A stretch of DNA of 64,000 nucleotides from Bacillus sp. EB01 (GCF_000613125.1 NZ_HG964497.1:4303127-4367126); one strand, 5' to 3'. Shown: positions 17,863 to 27,604, numbered from the stretch's first letter. The notes: a model not told the origin generated them from the sequence alone. Translations and numbers: made by a program.

Positions 17863-19002
17863 ATGTCGGAAGATATGAATCAGATTGAAGTAGGATCTTT
17901 TGAGATCGGGGATCGCGTGACTGGGCAAGTTACTAAGGTTGAGGAAAAACAAGTTCTCGTAGACATCCAGAACAGCAAACTTGACGGAATCATTCCTATT
18001 AGCGAATTGTCCAGCATCCATATTGAAAAAGCATCGGATGCTGTTGCGGAAGGCGATACACTTGAACTGGAGGTCCTTAAAGTTGAAGAGGAGGCCCTTA
18101 TCCTTTCCAAGCGCAAGGTAGATGCTGTCAAAGCGTGGGACGAGCTTGAAGAGAAATTCCAAAGCGGCGAAGTGTTCACAGCTGAGGTAAAGGATGTTGT
18201 AAAGGGTGGCCTCGTAGTTGACCTGGGAGTCCGTGGTTTTGTACCTGCATCCCTGGTTGAAGCTTACTTTGTAGAAGACTTCTCCGACTATAAAGGGAAG
18301 GAGCTGTCCTTTAAGATTGTCGAGCTTGATAAGGAAAAGAACAGGCTCATCCTATCCCACCGTGCCGTGGTTGAAGAGGAAAAAGGCAAAAAGAAACAAG
18401 GCTTGCTGGAAAACCTCCAGCCTGGACAAGTAATCGAAGGAACAGTTCAAAGGATTACTGACTTTGGTGCGTTTGTAGATATTGGTGGAATCGACGGTCT
18501 TGTCCATATTTCCCAGCTTTCGCATGAACATGTTGAAAAACCTGGCGATGTTGTTGAGGAAGGGCAACAGGTACAAGTGAAAGTCCTGAGTGTAGACAGG
18601 GATAATGAAAGAATTTCTTTATCAATTAAAGAAACTCTTCCAGGGCCTTGGTCAAATATCGCTCAGAAGGCTGCTAAAGGCAGCATCCTAACTGGTACCG
18701 TCCGCAGAATTGTATCGTATGGAGCTTTTGTTGAGGTCTTCCCTGGTGTTGAAGGGCTTGTGCATATTTCCCAGATTGCACACAAGCACATTGCAACTCC
18801 TCATGAGGCTTTAAAAGAAGGCCAGGAAGTACAAGTAAAAGTCCTGGAAGTCAGTGAGAATGATCAGCGACTCAGCTTAAGCATTAAGGATTTACTGGAA
18901 AAGGATTACGAGGAAAATACCGACTATGAATTGCCAGAGGAATCAAAAGGCTTCCAGCTTAGTGAACTGCTCGGTGACAAGCTCAAAAATCTTAAAAAAT
19001 AA
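17863..19002 (+). CDS. ypfD: S1-domain RNA-binding protein YpfD (RpsA-like)
   Basis: A 379-residue protein made of four S1 RNA-binding domains (about residues 15-85, 100-170, 187-257 and 272-344; the last two share HISQLSHEH / HISQIAHKH type loops). It has the form of the short Gram-positive homologue of ribosomal protein S1; it is not essential in B. subtilis and not a constitutive ribosomal protein. AAGGAGG precedes the ATG. The gene is followed by a strong terminator. Confidence 0.92.
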   Translation: MSEDMNQIEVGSFEIGDRVTGQVTKVEEKQVLVDIQNSKLDGIIPISELSSIHIEKASDAVAEGDTLELEVLKVEEEALILSKRKVDAVKAWDELEEKFQSGEVFTAEVKDVVKGGLVVDLGVRGFVPASLVEAYFVEDFSDYKGKELSFKIVELDKEKNRLILSHRAVVEEEKGKKKQGLLENLQPGQVIEGTVQRITDFGAFVDIGGIDGLVHISQLSHEHVEKPGDVVEEGQQVQVKVLSVDRDNERISLSIKETLPGPWSNIAQKAAKGSILTGTVRRIVSYGAFVEVFPGVEGLVHISQIAHKHIATPHEALKEGQEVQVKVLEVSENDQRLSLSIKDLLEKDYEENTDYELPEESKGFQLSELLGDKLKNLKK

Positions 19003-19014
19003 TTAGATTCATTT

Positions 19015-19050
19015 TAAAGGCCTCTGCTATCGCGGAGGCCTTTTATTTTA
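19015..19050 (+). terminator. intrinsic terminator after ypfD
   Basis: AAAGGCCTCTG / CGGAGGCCTTTT arms and a T-rich tail. With U-rich ends on both strands it can also stop the convergent ypzI transcript. Confidence 0.88.
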
Positions 19051-19076
19051 CATCGAGTGCGTACGCTTTAAACTTT

Positions 19077-19217
19077 TCATTGTTTCTTGTAATTCATCTT
19101 CCTTGCTTCCTCGGGTGTTTGAAGCCCTGTAGCACCTGGGTAACCCAAATCCTGGTCTCGGTCTGATTCAACTCTGCCGCTTTCGCTCAGCTTTTTTTCC
19201 TGCCTGTCCTTTCCCAT
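19077..19217 (-). CDS. ypzI: YpzI family small protein
   Basis: A 46-residue hydrophilic protein starting MGKDRQEKKL and containing SGRVESDRDQ and a TPEEAR tail, which I recognise as YpzI; B. subtilis has it at the same place, between ypfD and yphA. TAAGGAGGTG on the - strand precedes the ATG at the ideal distance. It is convergent with ypfD. Function is unknown; small charged proteins of this kind are often made in sporulation, but no evidence is visible here. Confidence 0.88.
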   Translation of the reverse strand: MGKDRQEKKLSESGRVESDRDQDLGYPGATGLQTPEEARKMNYKKQ

Positions 19218-19323
19218 AATTCACACCTCCTTATTGTTAAAATGAATCATTAAACAAAGATTATTCTTCGGGTATGAAAGTACATAGTACCTGCCGATAA
19301 TGGGAATGTTAGGAGGAGGATAT

Positions 19324-19935
19324 ATGGCAGGTCTTTTGTTTTATCTAACTGCATGGTGTCTTTGGATTTATTTAACCTTTTTTCTTGAACGTAAATCGCC
19401 TCAAAGGCTGGGCATAGCTATCGCCATTCTGACAGTCATTATTCTTGCGCCTTACCAAGTGCAGGTAATGAGCTTAAATATTAACATTGGCTCTCTGTTG
19501 CTCTTTTTCTACTCACTTTCTTTTTTAAGAGGAGAAAAAGTGTCAGACATTGCGTATTTTTATGTGTGCTCATTAATACTCTCGATTGCATACGGCGTCA
19601 TTCAGATGTTTTTCCTTTTTGACCCGGTTATTTTCTTTGTTGATAAAGATATTCTTTCTGCTTTTATCATTGGAATCCTTGCAATTTTCTTAAGAAACTC
19701 GCTGGCAAAACGTTTCCTTTTAGTTTTATTTGCATCATTGCAAGGTGAATTTCTCACTTCCATTGTTCTTGTGCAGTTTGGATTTCCGTATGAGGCTGGC
19801 GGGTATGTTTTTTTGGATTATACCGCCACAGCAAGTTTACTGCTAATTTTTTGGAGTGCCTTCGAAACAACTGCTTCTATCTTAGGAACTATTTTTAAAC
19901 CAATTGAAAGGGGCAATAAGCTACCTCATGACTGA
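19324..19935 (+). CDS. yphA: YphA-like membrane protein
   Basis: A 203-residue polytopic protein with about six hydrophobic segments and no recognised catalytic motif. By position ahead of the YIEGIA gene it corresponds to B. subtilis YphA, which is similarly sized. AGGAGGAGG precedes the ATG at 19324; an ATG at 19300 in frame has no site. Its last codons overlap the next gene. Confidence 0.75.
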   Translation: MAGLLFYLTAWCLWIYLTFFLERKSPQRLGIAIAILTVIILAPYQVQVMSLNINIGSLLLFFYSLSFLRGEKVSDIAYFYVCSLILSIAYGVIQMFFLFDPVIFFVDKDILSAFIIGILAIFLRNSLAKRFLLVLFASLQGEFLTSIVLVQFGFPYEAGGYVFLDYTATASLLLIFWSAFETTASILGTIFKPIERGNKLPHD

Positions 19936-20803
19936 ATACACGTATCCCATATTGGCAGGGCTTATTGCAGGATTGATTGCCCGTCTGTACATGCTGCGGA
20001 CTGACTATCGCCAGTATCCAACATATCTTCATGGTAAAATTATTCATGTTGCAGTTGGCTTCATAGCAGCTGGACTTGGGGCTGTCGTTGTTCCTTCCAT
20101 TATGGAGAAAGAATTTACGGCAGTGACATTTTTAACGATTGCCGCCTCGCAATTTCGCGAAGTCAGGAATATGGAGCGGAATACACTAAGTGTGCTTGAT
20201 GAGTATGAGCTCGTAAAACGTGGGAACACGTATATAGAGGGAATTGCGGTTGCGTTTGAAAGCCGCAATTACTTGGTGATCCTCACTTCCTTTGCCGTAA
20301 CGTTTGCATACTTGTGGATAAATTTAGTTGGTGCAATTATTGCTGCCATAATTGCGCTTATTGTGGTAAAGTTCCTGATGTCGGGGGGGACTATTGAAAA
20401 AATAGCCGATATCGAATATGTACAGCCCCGATTTGAAGGCCCTGGTTTATATGTTGATACGGTTTATATCATGAATATTGGTCTTCCTGCTCGCAGGCAG
20501 GAAATACTTGAGAATGGAATGGGTTTTATTTTAAAACCGAAAAATGCCAACTCGAAAATTACTTTGTCTAATTTAGGTCAACGGCAGGCAATTCTCCATG
20601 ATGTCTCGACTGCTCTTGGGATTTATAGGGATTCAGGTACTCCGGCGCTCGTCCCTTTGGCAAAAAGGGATCTCAAGGATGGACGCCTAGCAGTTTTTGT
20701 CCTTCCCCAAGAAAGGGACAAACAAAAAGCAATTGATATTATTGGAGCGGTTCCAACGCTTGAGAATGCCATTCGGATGCCTTCGAAAAAATTACAAGAG
20801 TAG
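19928..20803 (+). CDS. seaA: YIEGIA family spore protein (SeaA/YphB-like)
   Basis: A 291-residue membrane protein with N-terminal hydrophobic segments and the family signature YIEGIA at about residues 102-107, then two more membrane helices (about 115-150) and a soluble C-terminal half. In B. subtilis the homologue YphB (SeaA) acts in spore envelope assembly. It overlaps yphA. The start is uncertain: ATG 19928 is used, but TTG 19904 in frame is possible because the AAAGGGG site is about 15 bases from the ATG. Confidence 0.8.
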   Translation: MTEYTYPILAGLIAGLIARLYMLRTDYRQYPTYLHGKIIHVAVGFIAAGLGAVVVPSIMEKEFTAVTFLTIAASQFREVRNMERNTLSVLDEYELVKRGNTYIEGIAVAFESRNYLVILTSFAVTFAYLWINLVGAIIAAIIALIVVKFLMSGGTIEKIADIEYVQPRFEGPGLYVDTVYIMNIGLPARRQEILENGMGFILKPKNANSKITLSNLGQRQAILHDVSTALGIYRDSGTPALVPLAKRDLKDGRLAVFVLPQERDKQKAIDIIGAVPTLENAIRMPSKKLQE

Positions 20804-20815
20804 TGAGGGATGATT

Positions 20816-21001
20816 GTGAGCCTTGAAAAGTTCATATTAGCTGTGGTGACCACCAATCCTGCTAAAGTGTCCGGAGGAGCAAGTGTTTTTCATTGTTCGG
20901 GGAAAGAGGAAATGGATACCCTGACAGCGAACCTCGAAGCGATCCTTGATGGAATAGCTCATGCACTGGGTGAAGAGTTATATATTATTGTAAAGCACTG
21001 A
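20816..21001 (+). CDS. small partner protein of the YIEGIA protein
   Basis: A 61-residue protein starting SLEKFILAVVTTNPAKVSGG, with no membrane helix. It follows the YIEGIA gene by 12 bases, and a protein of this size is regularly paired with YIEGIA (annotated in databases as a capping-complex subunit). The ATG at 20810 touches the GAGGG site, so the GTG at 20816, six bases from it, is the more likely start. Function unknown; a spore role is inferred from the pair. Confidence 0.7.
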   Translation: MSLEKFILAVVTTNPAKVSGGASVFHCSGKEEMDTLTANLEAILDGIAHALGEELYIIVKH

Positions 21002-21058
21002 CTCTACAATAGTTTTAATTGCGCGGACGGACGAACATTGGTACTATAATGAAGAGTT

Positions 21059-21084
21059 AAGCCCTTCCTATGAAGGGTTTATTT
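21059..21084 (+). terminator. probable intrinsic terminator before der
   Basis: GCCCTTC / GAAGGGT arms with a four-base loop, then a moderately T-rich tail. Confidence 0.5.
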
Positions 21085-21189
21085 TGGTAAAATACAATTT
21101 TTATACTTGTGTTTTAGACGTTTTGGTTTTTGCGGTAACCGGAAATAGGCAGATGCCTGTTTTTAGAATGTAAATTAAGGGTGAGTTGA

Positions 21190-22500
21190 ATGGTAAAACC
21201 AACAATTGCAATTGTCGGACGGCCGAACGTAGGCAAATCAACGATTTTCAATAGAATAGTCGGAGAAAGAGTCTCTATTGTAGAGGATATTCCAGGCGTG
21301 ACCAGGGATCGCCTTTATAGTTCTGCAGAATGGCTTGCACATGATTTCAATATTATTGATACAGGTGGCATAGATATCGGCGATGAACCCTTCCTTGAGC
21401 AAATCCGCCAGCAGGCCGAAATTGCTATTGAAGAAGCAGATGTCATTATTTTTATTGTGAACGGCCGTGAAGGCGTTACAGCTGCCGACGAAGAAGTGGC
21501 AAAAATACTTTACAAAACGAAAAAGCCAGTTGTTCTTGCAGTAAATAAAATCGATAATCCGGAAATGAGAGCGGAGATTTACGATTTTTATGCACTTGGC
21601 TTTGGCGAGCCTTTTCCAATTTCAGGCTCTCATGGTCTTGGTCTGGGTGACCTGCTTGATGAAGCTGCAAAACATTTTCCGAAAGTTGAGGAAGCAGATT
21701 TTCCTGAAGATGCTATTAAATTCAGCTTAATCGGGCGTCCGAATGTCGGAAAGTCTTCCCTGGTCAATGCCTTGCTAGGGGAAGAGCGGGTCATTGTCAG
21801 TGATATTGCCGGGACAACCCGTGATGCAATTGACTCTTTGTATGAATTTGATGGACAGGAATATGTCATCATCGATACAGCAGGGATGAGAAAAAGAGGC
21901 AAGGTATATGAAAGCACTGAAAAATATAGTGTACTCCGTGCACTAAGGGCGATTGAACGGTCAGATGTTGTCCTAGTGGTATTAAATGCCGAAGAAGGTA
22001 TTCAGGAACAGGATAAGAATATTGCGGGGTATGCCCATGAAGCGGGTAGAGCGGTGGTTTTAGTCGTAAATAAATGGGATGCCATTGAAAAAGATGAGAA
22101 AACCATGAAAGAGTTTGAACTCAAAATTAAGGACCATTTCAAATTTCTTGACTATGCTCCAATTGTCTTTTTATCTGCTAAAACAAAGAAAAGGGTTCAT
22201 TCGCTGTTACCTGTAATCAACATGGCAAGTGAAAATCATTCGATGAGGGTGCAAACGAACGTACTGAACGACATCATAACAGATGCTGTTGCCATGAATC
22301 CTACTCCAACTGATAAAGGGCGCAGGTTAAAAATTTACTATACGACTCAGGTAGCCGTTAAGCCGCCTACATTTGTCGTTTTTGTAAATGACCCTGAAAT
22401 GATGCACTTTTCTTATCAACGTTTCCTCGAGAACAGAATCCGTGACGCATTCGGCTTTGAAGGCACACCTATCAAAATATTTGCAAGAGAAAGAAAATAA
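21190..22500 (+). CDS. der: ribosome-assembly GTPase Der (EngA)
   Basis: A 436-residue essential GTPase for 50S subunit maturation. Two complete G domains stand in tandem: P-loop GRPNVGKST with DTGGI near the N terminus, and GRPNVGKSS with DTAGM from about residue 180; each has its own NKxD (VNKID, VNKWD). The C-terminal KH-like domain (about 350-436) is present. Length matches B. subtilis Der (436). GGGTGAG precedes the ATG. Confidence 0.97.
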   Translation: MVKPTIAIVGRPNVGKSTIFNRIVGERVSIVEDIPGVTRDRLYSSAEWLAHDFNIIDTGGIDIGDEPFLEQIRQQAEIAIEEADVIIFIVNGREGVTAADEEVAKILYKTKKPVVLAVNKIDNPEMRAEIYDFYALGFGEPFPISGSHGLGLGDLLDEAAKHFPKVEEADFPEDAIKFSLIGRPNVGKSSLVNALLGEERVIVSDIAGTTRDAIDSLYEFDGQEYVIIDTAGMRKRGKVYESTEKYSVLRALRAIERSDVVLVVLNAEEGIQEQDKNIAGYAHEAGRAVVLVVNKWDAIEKDEKTMKEFELKIKDHFKFLDYAPIVFLSAKTKKRVHSLLPVINMASENHSMRVQTNVLNDIITDAVAMNPTPTDKGRRLKIYYTTQVAVKPPTFVVFVNDPEMMHFSYQRFLENRIRDAFGFEGTPIKIFARERK

Positions 22501-22520
22501 AGTAAAGGTAGTGATTTTTT

Positions 22521-23564
22521 ATGCACATGCAGAGTGGGGAAATCGCTGTATTAGGTGCTGGCAGTTGGGGAACAGCACTTGCAATCGTGCTTGCTGATAA
22601 CGGGCATAACGTAAAATTATGGAGCCACAACCCTGACCAAGTACAGGAAATTAATGAATCAAGGACAAATGCAAAATATTTGCCTGGAATCGAAATACCA
22701 GCCTTGATCGAAGCTGTGTCTTCCATAAGTGATGCACTACAGGGCACTGATACCGTTGTTTTAGCCGTACCGACAAAAGCAATAAGAGAAGTTGTTGGCA
22801 AAATGAAATCGGTACAAGACTCGCCCGTTACGGTTGTACATGTGAGTAAAGGAATTGAGCCGGATTCCCTGCTTCGGATTTCGGAAATGATCCAAGAGGA
22901 AATGCCATCTGAATCTGTAAAAGCAATTGTTGTGTTATCAGGACCTAGTCATGCGGAGGAAGTTAGCTTAAGGCACCCGACAACGGTCACTGTTTCTTCA
23001 GAGAATATGGAAGAGGCAGAGCGGATACAAGATTTGTTTATCAACCAAAACTTCAGAGTTTATACCAATCCAGATGTTATCGGTGTTGAAATTGGCGGTG
23101 CTTTGAAAAATATTATAGCCTTAGCTGCAGGAATTACAGATGGGCTTGGTTTTGGGGATAATGCCAAAGCAGCGTTAATGACTAGGGGGCTAGCTGAAAT
23201 AGCCAGGCTTGGCACGAAAATGGGAGCCAATCCATTAACATTTTCGGGGCTGGCCGGTATCGGTGACTTAATCGTAACCTGCACAAGTGTCCATTCAAGG
23301 AACTGGCGAGCTGGAAACATGCTAGGCAAAGGGCAAACTCTTGAAGATGTACTTAACAACATGGGAATGGTTGTTGAGGGGGTACGGACAACTAAGGCTG
23401 CGCACCAGCTTGCTGCGAAATATGAAGTTGAGATGCCGATTGCCGATACATTATATAAAGTGCTATTTGAAGGGCTTCCTGCCAAGGATGCGGCTGATTT
23501 GTTGATGGCCCGCAACAGGACACACGAGATGGAAGATTTGACGAATATCTTAAATGACAATTAA
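22521..23564 (+). CDS. gpsA: glycerol-3-phosphate dehydrogenase [NAD(P)+] GpsA
   Basis: A 347-residue enzyme that reduces dihydroxyacetone phosphate to sn-glycerol 3-phosphate for phospholipid synthesis. The dinucleotide fold [10 protein letters not shown] lies at about residues 12-21; the catalytic Lys is in [15 protein letters not shown] and the substrate motif in [12 protein letters not shown]. The ATG at 22521 is used; another at 22527 is possible. It follows der by 20 bases, so the two are likely co-transcribed. Confidence 0.95.
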   Translation: MHMQSGEIAVLGAGSWGTALAIVLADNGHNVKLWSHNPDQVQEINESRTNAKYLPGIEIPALIEAVSSISDALQGTDTVVLAVPTKAIREVVGKMKSVQDSPVTVVHVSKGIEPDSLLRISEMIQEEMPSESVKAIVVLSGPSHAEEVSLRHPTTVTVSSENMEEAERIQDLFINQNFRVYTNPDVIGVEIGGALKNIIALAAGITDGLGFGDNAKAALMTRGLAEIARLGTKMGANPLTFSGLAGIGDLIVTCTSVHSRNWRAGNMLGKGQTLEDVLNNMGMVVEGVRTTKAAHQLAAKYEVEMPIADTLYKVLFEGLPAKDAADLLMARNRTHEMEDLTNILNDN

Positions 23565-23685
23565 TTTAGGTCTATAATTATTTAAACATGGGCTTTTTAG
23601 AGATGCATTTATTTTTCTGTCTGCATACAATGCAACGAAACATTTTAGTAAGGTGAATTGTTGTTTGGGTATAGTCGTACCATAA

Positions 23686-23720
23686 TTGAGCAAGGACTCG
23701 CCCCCCTTGCTCTTTTTTTA
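23686..23720 (+). terminator. intrinsic terminator after gpsA
   Basis: GAGCAAGG / CCTTGCTC arms and a T7 run. Confidence 0.88.
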
Positions 23721-23780
23721 TACTTAAATATGTTCTTAGTTGAGAATTGATCCTGTGAGCAGCAGATTAGGAAAGTAATA

Positions 23781-23813
23781 GTTGTTCCCGCGGGAAGAAC
23801 GCTGTGATATAAT
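23781..23813 (+). promoter_or_regulatory. promoter of yphE-yphF with an overlapping 20-base dyad
   Basis: TATAAT at 23808-23813 lies about 30 bases ahead of the yphE start. The usual -35 position is covered by GTTGTTCCCGCGGGAAGAAC (23781-23800), a dyad with a perfect 12-base core TTCCCGCGGGAA. No good -35 hexamer is present, which fits an activator- or repressor-controlled promoter. Confidence 0.5.
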
Positions 23814-23841
23814 ATTGCTTTGTAAAAGGGGGGGGATATGT

Positions 23842-24042
23842 TTGTCACCAGCATTGATGAAAATGTGGATTTCGTTTGTTGGAATGGGCCTAATGGCTAT
23901 TTCTTTGCTTACAATCTACCTAAGCAGATTTAAATTAAAAGGCGTTCTTCGTTTAATAACAGCAGTAATAGCTTATGGGCTGATGGTGCTTTCCGGCATT
24001 ATTATCTTCCTGGTCGTCATGAGCGGGCCGACAAGTGAATAG
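23842..24042 (+). CDS. yphE: YphE-like membrane protein (DUF2768)
   Basis: A 66-residue protein with two membrane helices (about residues 8-27 and 38-60). Position between gpsA and the yphF-like lipoprotein, and size, match B. subtilis YphE (DUF2768). The start is TTG at 23842 with a run of G eight bases long at good distance; ATG 23857 is the alternative. Function unknown; homologues cluster with sporulation genes. Confidence 0.75.
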   Translation: MSPALMKMWISFVGMGLMAISLLTIYLSRFKLKGVLRLITAVIAYGLMVLSGIIIFLVVMSGPTSE

Positions 24043-24069
24043 AACTACATAATCCAAAGGATTGATTAC

Positions 24070-24786
24070 ATGCTAAACAAATTGAAATTTTCGCTATCGG
24101 TTTTTCTTATTGTAACCCTTTCCGGCTGCATGTATCCAAGTGAGGATCTTGCACAAAACCAAATTCCATATAAAGAACAGATTGATTCTGTTCAGTCTGC
24201 GGTTGATCGCTTTCAAGAAGATAATGGGGGTATTCTTCCAATTAAAACGAAGGATATGGAAACGCCTATCTATGAAAAATATTTGATTGACTTTAACAAA
24301 ATAGCTCCTAGATATATTGAATCACCACCAGGTAATGCCTTTGAGAGCGGAGGTATTTTCCAATACGTATTAATTGATGTAGAAACCAACCCGACCGTAA
24401 AGCTTCTGGATTTGAGAATTGCCGACAAGATAAGGGAAATAAAAATTCGTATAAGCGCAAGTGGCTTTCCTCCTTACAAAGACAAGATAGCCCCAAATGT
24501 TTATACATTGAATTTTAAAGAGCTTGGCTACAAAGAGGATCAATTTGCAATTAGCCCATTTACACAACAAAATTTACCGTTTGTAGTAAATGGGGAAGCT
24601 GAAGTATACGTCGATTATCGCAGTGATATTTACCAGGCTCTAAAAGAGTCAGACAAAAACTTTAAAAAGGGCGAAGACATACGGAGCATTCTTACAGATA
24701 ACTCTATGTTCGTTCCTGCCTACTCATTACCATATACGATTGATGATAAGGGAGAGCCTGTTTTTATCCAGAACAAAGGACAGTAA
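24070..24786 (+). CDS. yphF: YphF-like lipoprotein
   Basis: A 238-residue secreted protein with a lipoprotein signal peptide: positively charged start, hydrophobic segment, lipobox LSGC with Cys at residue 19. The mature part shows no enzyme motif. Same position as B. subtilis YphF, between yphE and spoIVA, and 27 bases after yphE, hence the same operon. Function unknown. Confidence 0.8.
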   Translation: MLNKLKFSLSVFLIVTLSGCMYPSEDLAQNQIPYKEQIDSVQSAVDRFQEDNGGILPIKTKDMETPIYEKYLIDFNKIAPRYIESPPGNAFESGGIFQYVLIDVETNPTVKLLDLRIADKIREIKIRISASGFPPYKDKIAPNVYTLNFKELGYKEDQFAISPFTQQNLPFVVNGEAEVYVDYRSDIYQALKESDKNFKKGEDIRSILTDNSMFVPAYSLPYTIDDKGEPVFIQNKGQ

Positions 24787-24977
24787 GCCCGTTGGCACAA
24801 GCTTCTGAGTTAAAAAGCTAATGCTTAATACCCGTTTAAAAGTTAGGGATTCATGCCTTAGAAAAATCAATTTTGGTTGCTTGCGGCTAACAATCGGTGA
24901 GAAAGATAAAGATTTGCTATCTCAAAAACTAGCAATCAATCAATTGCAAATGGTAAAAATTCATAAACGAAAGTCAT
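24787..24977. other. intergenic, nothing recognised
   Basis: No credible coding frame, repeat or promoter was seen between yphF and its terminator. Confidence 0.4.
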
Positions 24978-25022
24978 AACCCTTTTTCTGTGAAATATAT
25001 TTACAGGAGAAGGGTTTTTTTT
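24978..25022 (+). terminator. intrinsic terminator after yphF
   Basis: AACCCTT / GAAGGGTT arms enclosing a TGT / ACA inner stem, then T8. Confidence 0.8.
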
Positions 25023-25115
25023 CATTATGTTTGCTTCCCTTGCTGGGGTTAAGACCGGTTTATTCCGGAATAATGGGTTTTCCGGAACAGGAGGTAAAAA
25101 TAAATAGCAAAACTA

Positions 25116-25146
25116 GCATAAAAGGATAGGACAACGTCATAAACAT
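25116..25146 (+). promoter_or_regulatory. candidate sigma-E promoter of spoIVA
   Basis: GCATAAA, 15-base spacer, CATAAACAT. This fits the sigma-E consensus (ATA-rich -35, CATACA-T -10) and the known mother-cell expression of spoIVA; start-site mapping was not possible. Confidence 0.5.
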
Positions 25147-25212
25147 ATACTGTCCAAAATTACCTAAATGGATACTATTATCCCACTAACTCTAAGATCG
25201 GGAGGGGATCTC

Positions 25213-26691
25213 TTGGAAAGGGTAGATATTTTTAAAGATATTGCTGAACGTACAGGCGGCGATATTTATCTGGGGGTTGTTGGGGCTGTCCGCACCGGCA
25301 AATCCACATTTATCAAAAAGTTTATGGAACTCGTAGTACTGCCAAATATGGCAAATGAGGCGGACCGGGCTAGAACGCAGGATGAGTTGCCGCAAAGTGC
25401 AGCGGGCAAGACAATCATGACTACTGAGCCAAAATTCGTCCCAAATCAGGCCGCAACAGTGTTTGTCGACGAGGGGCTTGAGGTAAATATCCGTCTGGTA
25501 GATTGTGTTGGCTACACAGTCCCAGGCGCAAAAGGGTATGAGGACGAAAATGGTCCGAGGATGATAACCACACCATGGTATGAAGAACCTATCCCGTTCC
25601 ATGAGGCTGCTGAAATCGGAACGAGAAAAGTCATCCAGGAACATTCGACAATCGGGGTTGTTATCACAACGGATGGGACGATTGGGGAAATTCCGCGCAG
25701 CTCCTACCTGGAAGCTGAGGAACGAGTTATTAATGAGCTTAAAGAGGTTGGCAAGCCGTTCATTATGGTGGTAAATAGTGCCCAGCCGCATCATCCGAAT
25801 ACGGAAGCACTTCGAGTCAGCCTTGCTGAAAAGTATGATATTCCAGTACTCGCTATGAGTGTTGAAGGTATGCGGGAAGGAGACGTACTCAATGTACTGA
25901 GAGAAGCGCTTTATGAATTCCCGGTCATTGAAGTAAATGTTAACCTTCCAAGCTGGGTTATGGTACTCAGGGAAAATCATTGGCTTCGTCAAAGCTATCA
26001 GGAAGCTGTTAGGGAAACGGTTAAGGATATTAAAAGATTAAGAGACGTTGACCGTGTTGTAACCCAATTCAGTGATTTTGAATTCATTGAAAGGGCGGGA
26101 CTTGCCGGGATTGAAATGGGCCAGGGTGTCGCAGAGATCGATTTATTTGCACCTGATGAACTTTACGACGAAATCCTGAAGGAAATAGTCGGAGTGGAGA
26201 TCAGGGGCAAGGATCACCTGCTTGAGTTAATGCAGGAGTTTGCACATGCGAAAGCAGAATATGACCATATTTCCGATGCACTTAAAATGGTCAAACAAAC
26301 AGGGTATGGAATTGCTTCTCCTTCATTGGCGGATATGAGCCTCGAAGAGCCAGAAATTATCAGGCAGGGTGCCAGGTTTGGAGTCAGGCTGAAAGCCGTT
26401 GCCCCATCCATTCATATGCTAAAGGTAGATGTTGAATCAGAATTTGCCCCAATTATCGGGACAGAAAAACAAAGCGAAGAATTGGTTCGTTACCTCATGC
26501 AGGATTTCGAGGACGATCCGCTTTCTATCTGGAATTCAGATATTTTTGGCAGAAGCCTCAGCTCCATTGTGAGGGAAGGTATCCAGGCGAAAATTTCGCT
26601 TATGCCAGAGAACGCCCGCTATAAGTTAAAAGAAACACTGGAGCGCATTATTAACGAAGGATCAGGCGGTCTGATTGCGATCATACTCTAA
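25213..26691 (+). CDS. spoIVA: spore coat basement ATPase SpoIVA
   Basis: A 492-residue mother-cell protein that polymerises on the forespore surface, driven by ATP hydrolysis, to form the coat base. The start MERVDIFKDIAERTGGD is the conserved SpoIVA N terminus and gives exactly the B. subtilis length. Walker A is GAVRTGKST (about residues 22-30). The start codon is TTG at 25213 with GGAGGGGATC upstream; the ATG at 25168 in frame would add 15 unconserved residues and is rejected. Confidence 0.96.
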   Translation: MERVDIFKDIAERTGGDIYLGVVGAVRTGKSTFIKKFMELVVLPNMANEADRARTQDELPQSAAGKTIMTTEPKFVPNQAATVFVDEGLEVNIRLVDCVGYTVPGAKGYEDENGPRMITTPWYEEPIPFHEAAEIGTRKVIQEHSTIGVVITTDGTIGEIPRSSYLEAEERVINELKEVGKPFIMVVNSAQPHHPNTEALRVSLAEKYDIPVLAMSVEGMREGDVLNVLREALYEFPVIEVNVNLPSWVMVLRENHWLRQSYQEAVRETVKDIKRLRDVDRVVTQFSDFEFIERAGLAGIEMGQGVAEIDLFAPDELYDEILKEIVGVEIRGKDHLLELMQEFAHAKAEYDHISDALKMVKQTGYGIASPSLADMSLEEPEIIRQGARFGVRLKAVAPSIHMLKVDVESEFAPIIGTEKQSEELVRYLMQDFEDDPLSIWNSDIFGRSLSSIVREGIQAKISLMPENARYKLKETLERIINEGSGGLIAIIL

Positions 26692-26713
26692 CAATTAAAT
26701 ATATGCTTCGGTA

Positions 26714-26745
26714 TGGGCTCCTTTATGGGGCCTTTTCTTTTTTTT
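26714..26745 (+). terminator. intrinsic terminator after spoIVA
   Basis: GGGCTCC / GGGGCC arms (one G-T pair), loop TTTAT, and a long T-rich tail. Confidence 0.75.
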
Positions 26746-27164
26746 GGCTATCCTCAGATTACTACCTCTTTGTGGAATGTAAAAGGTTTAGCCTGAGAGT
26801 AGGCGAGGGGGTGAATATTGGTTAACTCGCTATAAATAGCGAAAATTCCACAGCGATATTTATTGAAATAAGATTAAAACTTGAGACGAAGGGGAATGAA
26901 GAGTGTGGAGAGCCCCGCTTCTGAATGTTAAAAACGGATATTTTTCGCGAATTTCTTTGATTTTCGACAATTTAGAGGAAAATTCGTCTTTTATATGAAA
27001 AGATTTCCACTATTTACAGGAATAATCTTGATATGCTGTTTTTAATGTGATAATCTACTAACAGAATTATCCTCATGAAGCACAAAGCTTAATTTCATTG
27101 GGTTTCTTTCAACTTTTTAAGTAAAAATGATTGAAATCCAGCGAGGCTTCATTTATGATAAGCC
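26746..27164. other. long upstream region of hbs, no gene seen
   Basis: No credible gene. A palindrome TCGCTATAAATAGCGA lies at 26827-26842. A possible weak distal promoter TTGATA-17 bases-TAATCT lies at 27028-27056; B. subtilis hbs also has more than one promoter. Confidence 0.4.
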
Positions 27165-27194
27165 TTGTCAATAAAATACGAGCATACGTATAGA
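27165..27194 (+). promoter_or_regulatory. sigma-A type promoter of hbs
   Basis: TTGTCA, 18-base spacer, TATAGA, giving a leader of about 75 bases. Confidence 0.5.
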
Positions 27195-27217
27195 ATTGAT
27201 GAAATTTGTTTAGAAAT

Positions 27218-27239
27218 GTAGATAAGTATTCTTATCTGC
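27218..27239 (+). promoter_or_regulatory. leader hairpin just before the hbs ribosome binding site
   Basis: GTAGATAAG / CTTATCTGC form a 9-bp stem with a TATT loop, ending 18 bases before GGAGGAGGTGA. The hbs transcript of B. subtilis is known to depend on its leader for stability; a similar role here is inferred. Confidence 0.5.
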
Positions 27240-27273
27240 TACTGGGCAAATCATTTGGGAGGAGGTGAATGGC

Positions 27274-27546
27274 ATGAACAAGACAGAACTAATCAATGCA
27301 GTAGCTGAGGCTAGCGAACTTTCTAGGAAGGAAGCAACTAAAGCTGTTGATGCTGTGTTTGATTCCATTTTGGATGCTTTGAAAAATGGTGATAAGGTTT
27401 CCCTAATCGGTTTTGGTAACTTTGAAGTTCGTGAGCGTTCCGCTCGTAAAGGCCGCAACCCGCAAACTGGCGAAGAAATCGAAATCGCTGCTAGCAAAGT
27501 TCCAGCTTTCAAACCAGGTAAACAACTCAAAGACGCAGTGAAATAA
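27274..27546 (+). CDS. hbs: nucleoid protein HBsu (HU)
   Basis: A 90-residue HU protein, the main DNA-bending nucleoid protein. The sequence [20 protein letters not shown] and the DNA-arm region [12 protein letters not shown] (about residues 60-71) are near-identical to those of Bacillus HU. The very strong site GGAGGAGGTGA ahead of the ATG fits high expression. A GTG nine bases upstream overlaps that site and is rejected. Monocistronic, with promoter, leader hairpin and terminator all visible. Confidence 0.97.
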   Translation: MNKTELINAVAEASELSRKEATKAVDAVFDSILDALKNGDKVSLIGFGNFEVRERSARKGRNPQTGEEIEIAASKVPAFKPGKQLKDAVK

Positions 27547-27572
27547 TTACATATTAATGTGCTTTGAGCGCA

Positions 27573-27604
27573 AAAAGGCCATGGAGAAATCCATGGCCTT
27601 TTTC
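27573..27604 (+). terminator. intrinsic terminator after hbs
   Basis: AAAAAGGCCATGG / CCATGGCCTTTTT perfect arms. A family B repeat starts immediately at the end of the T-tract. Confidence 0.92.
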
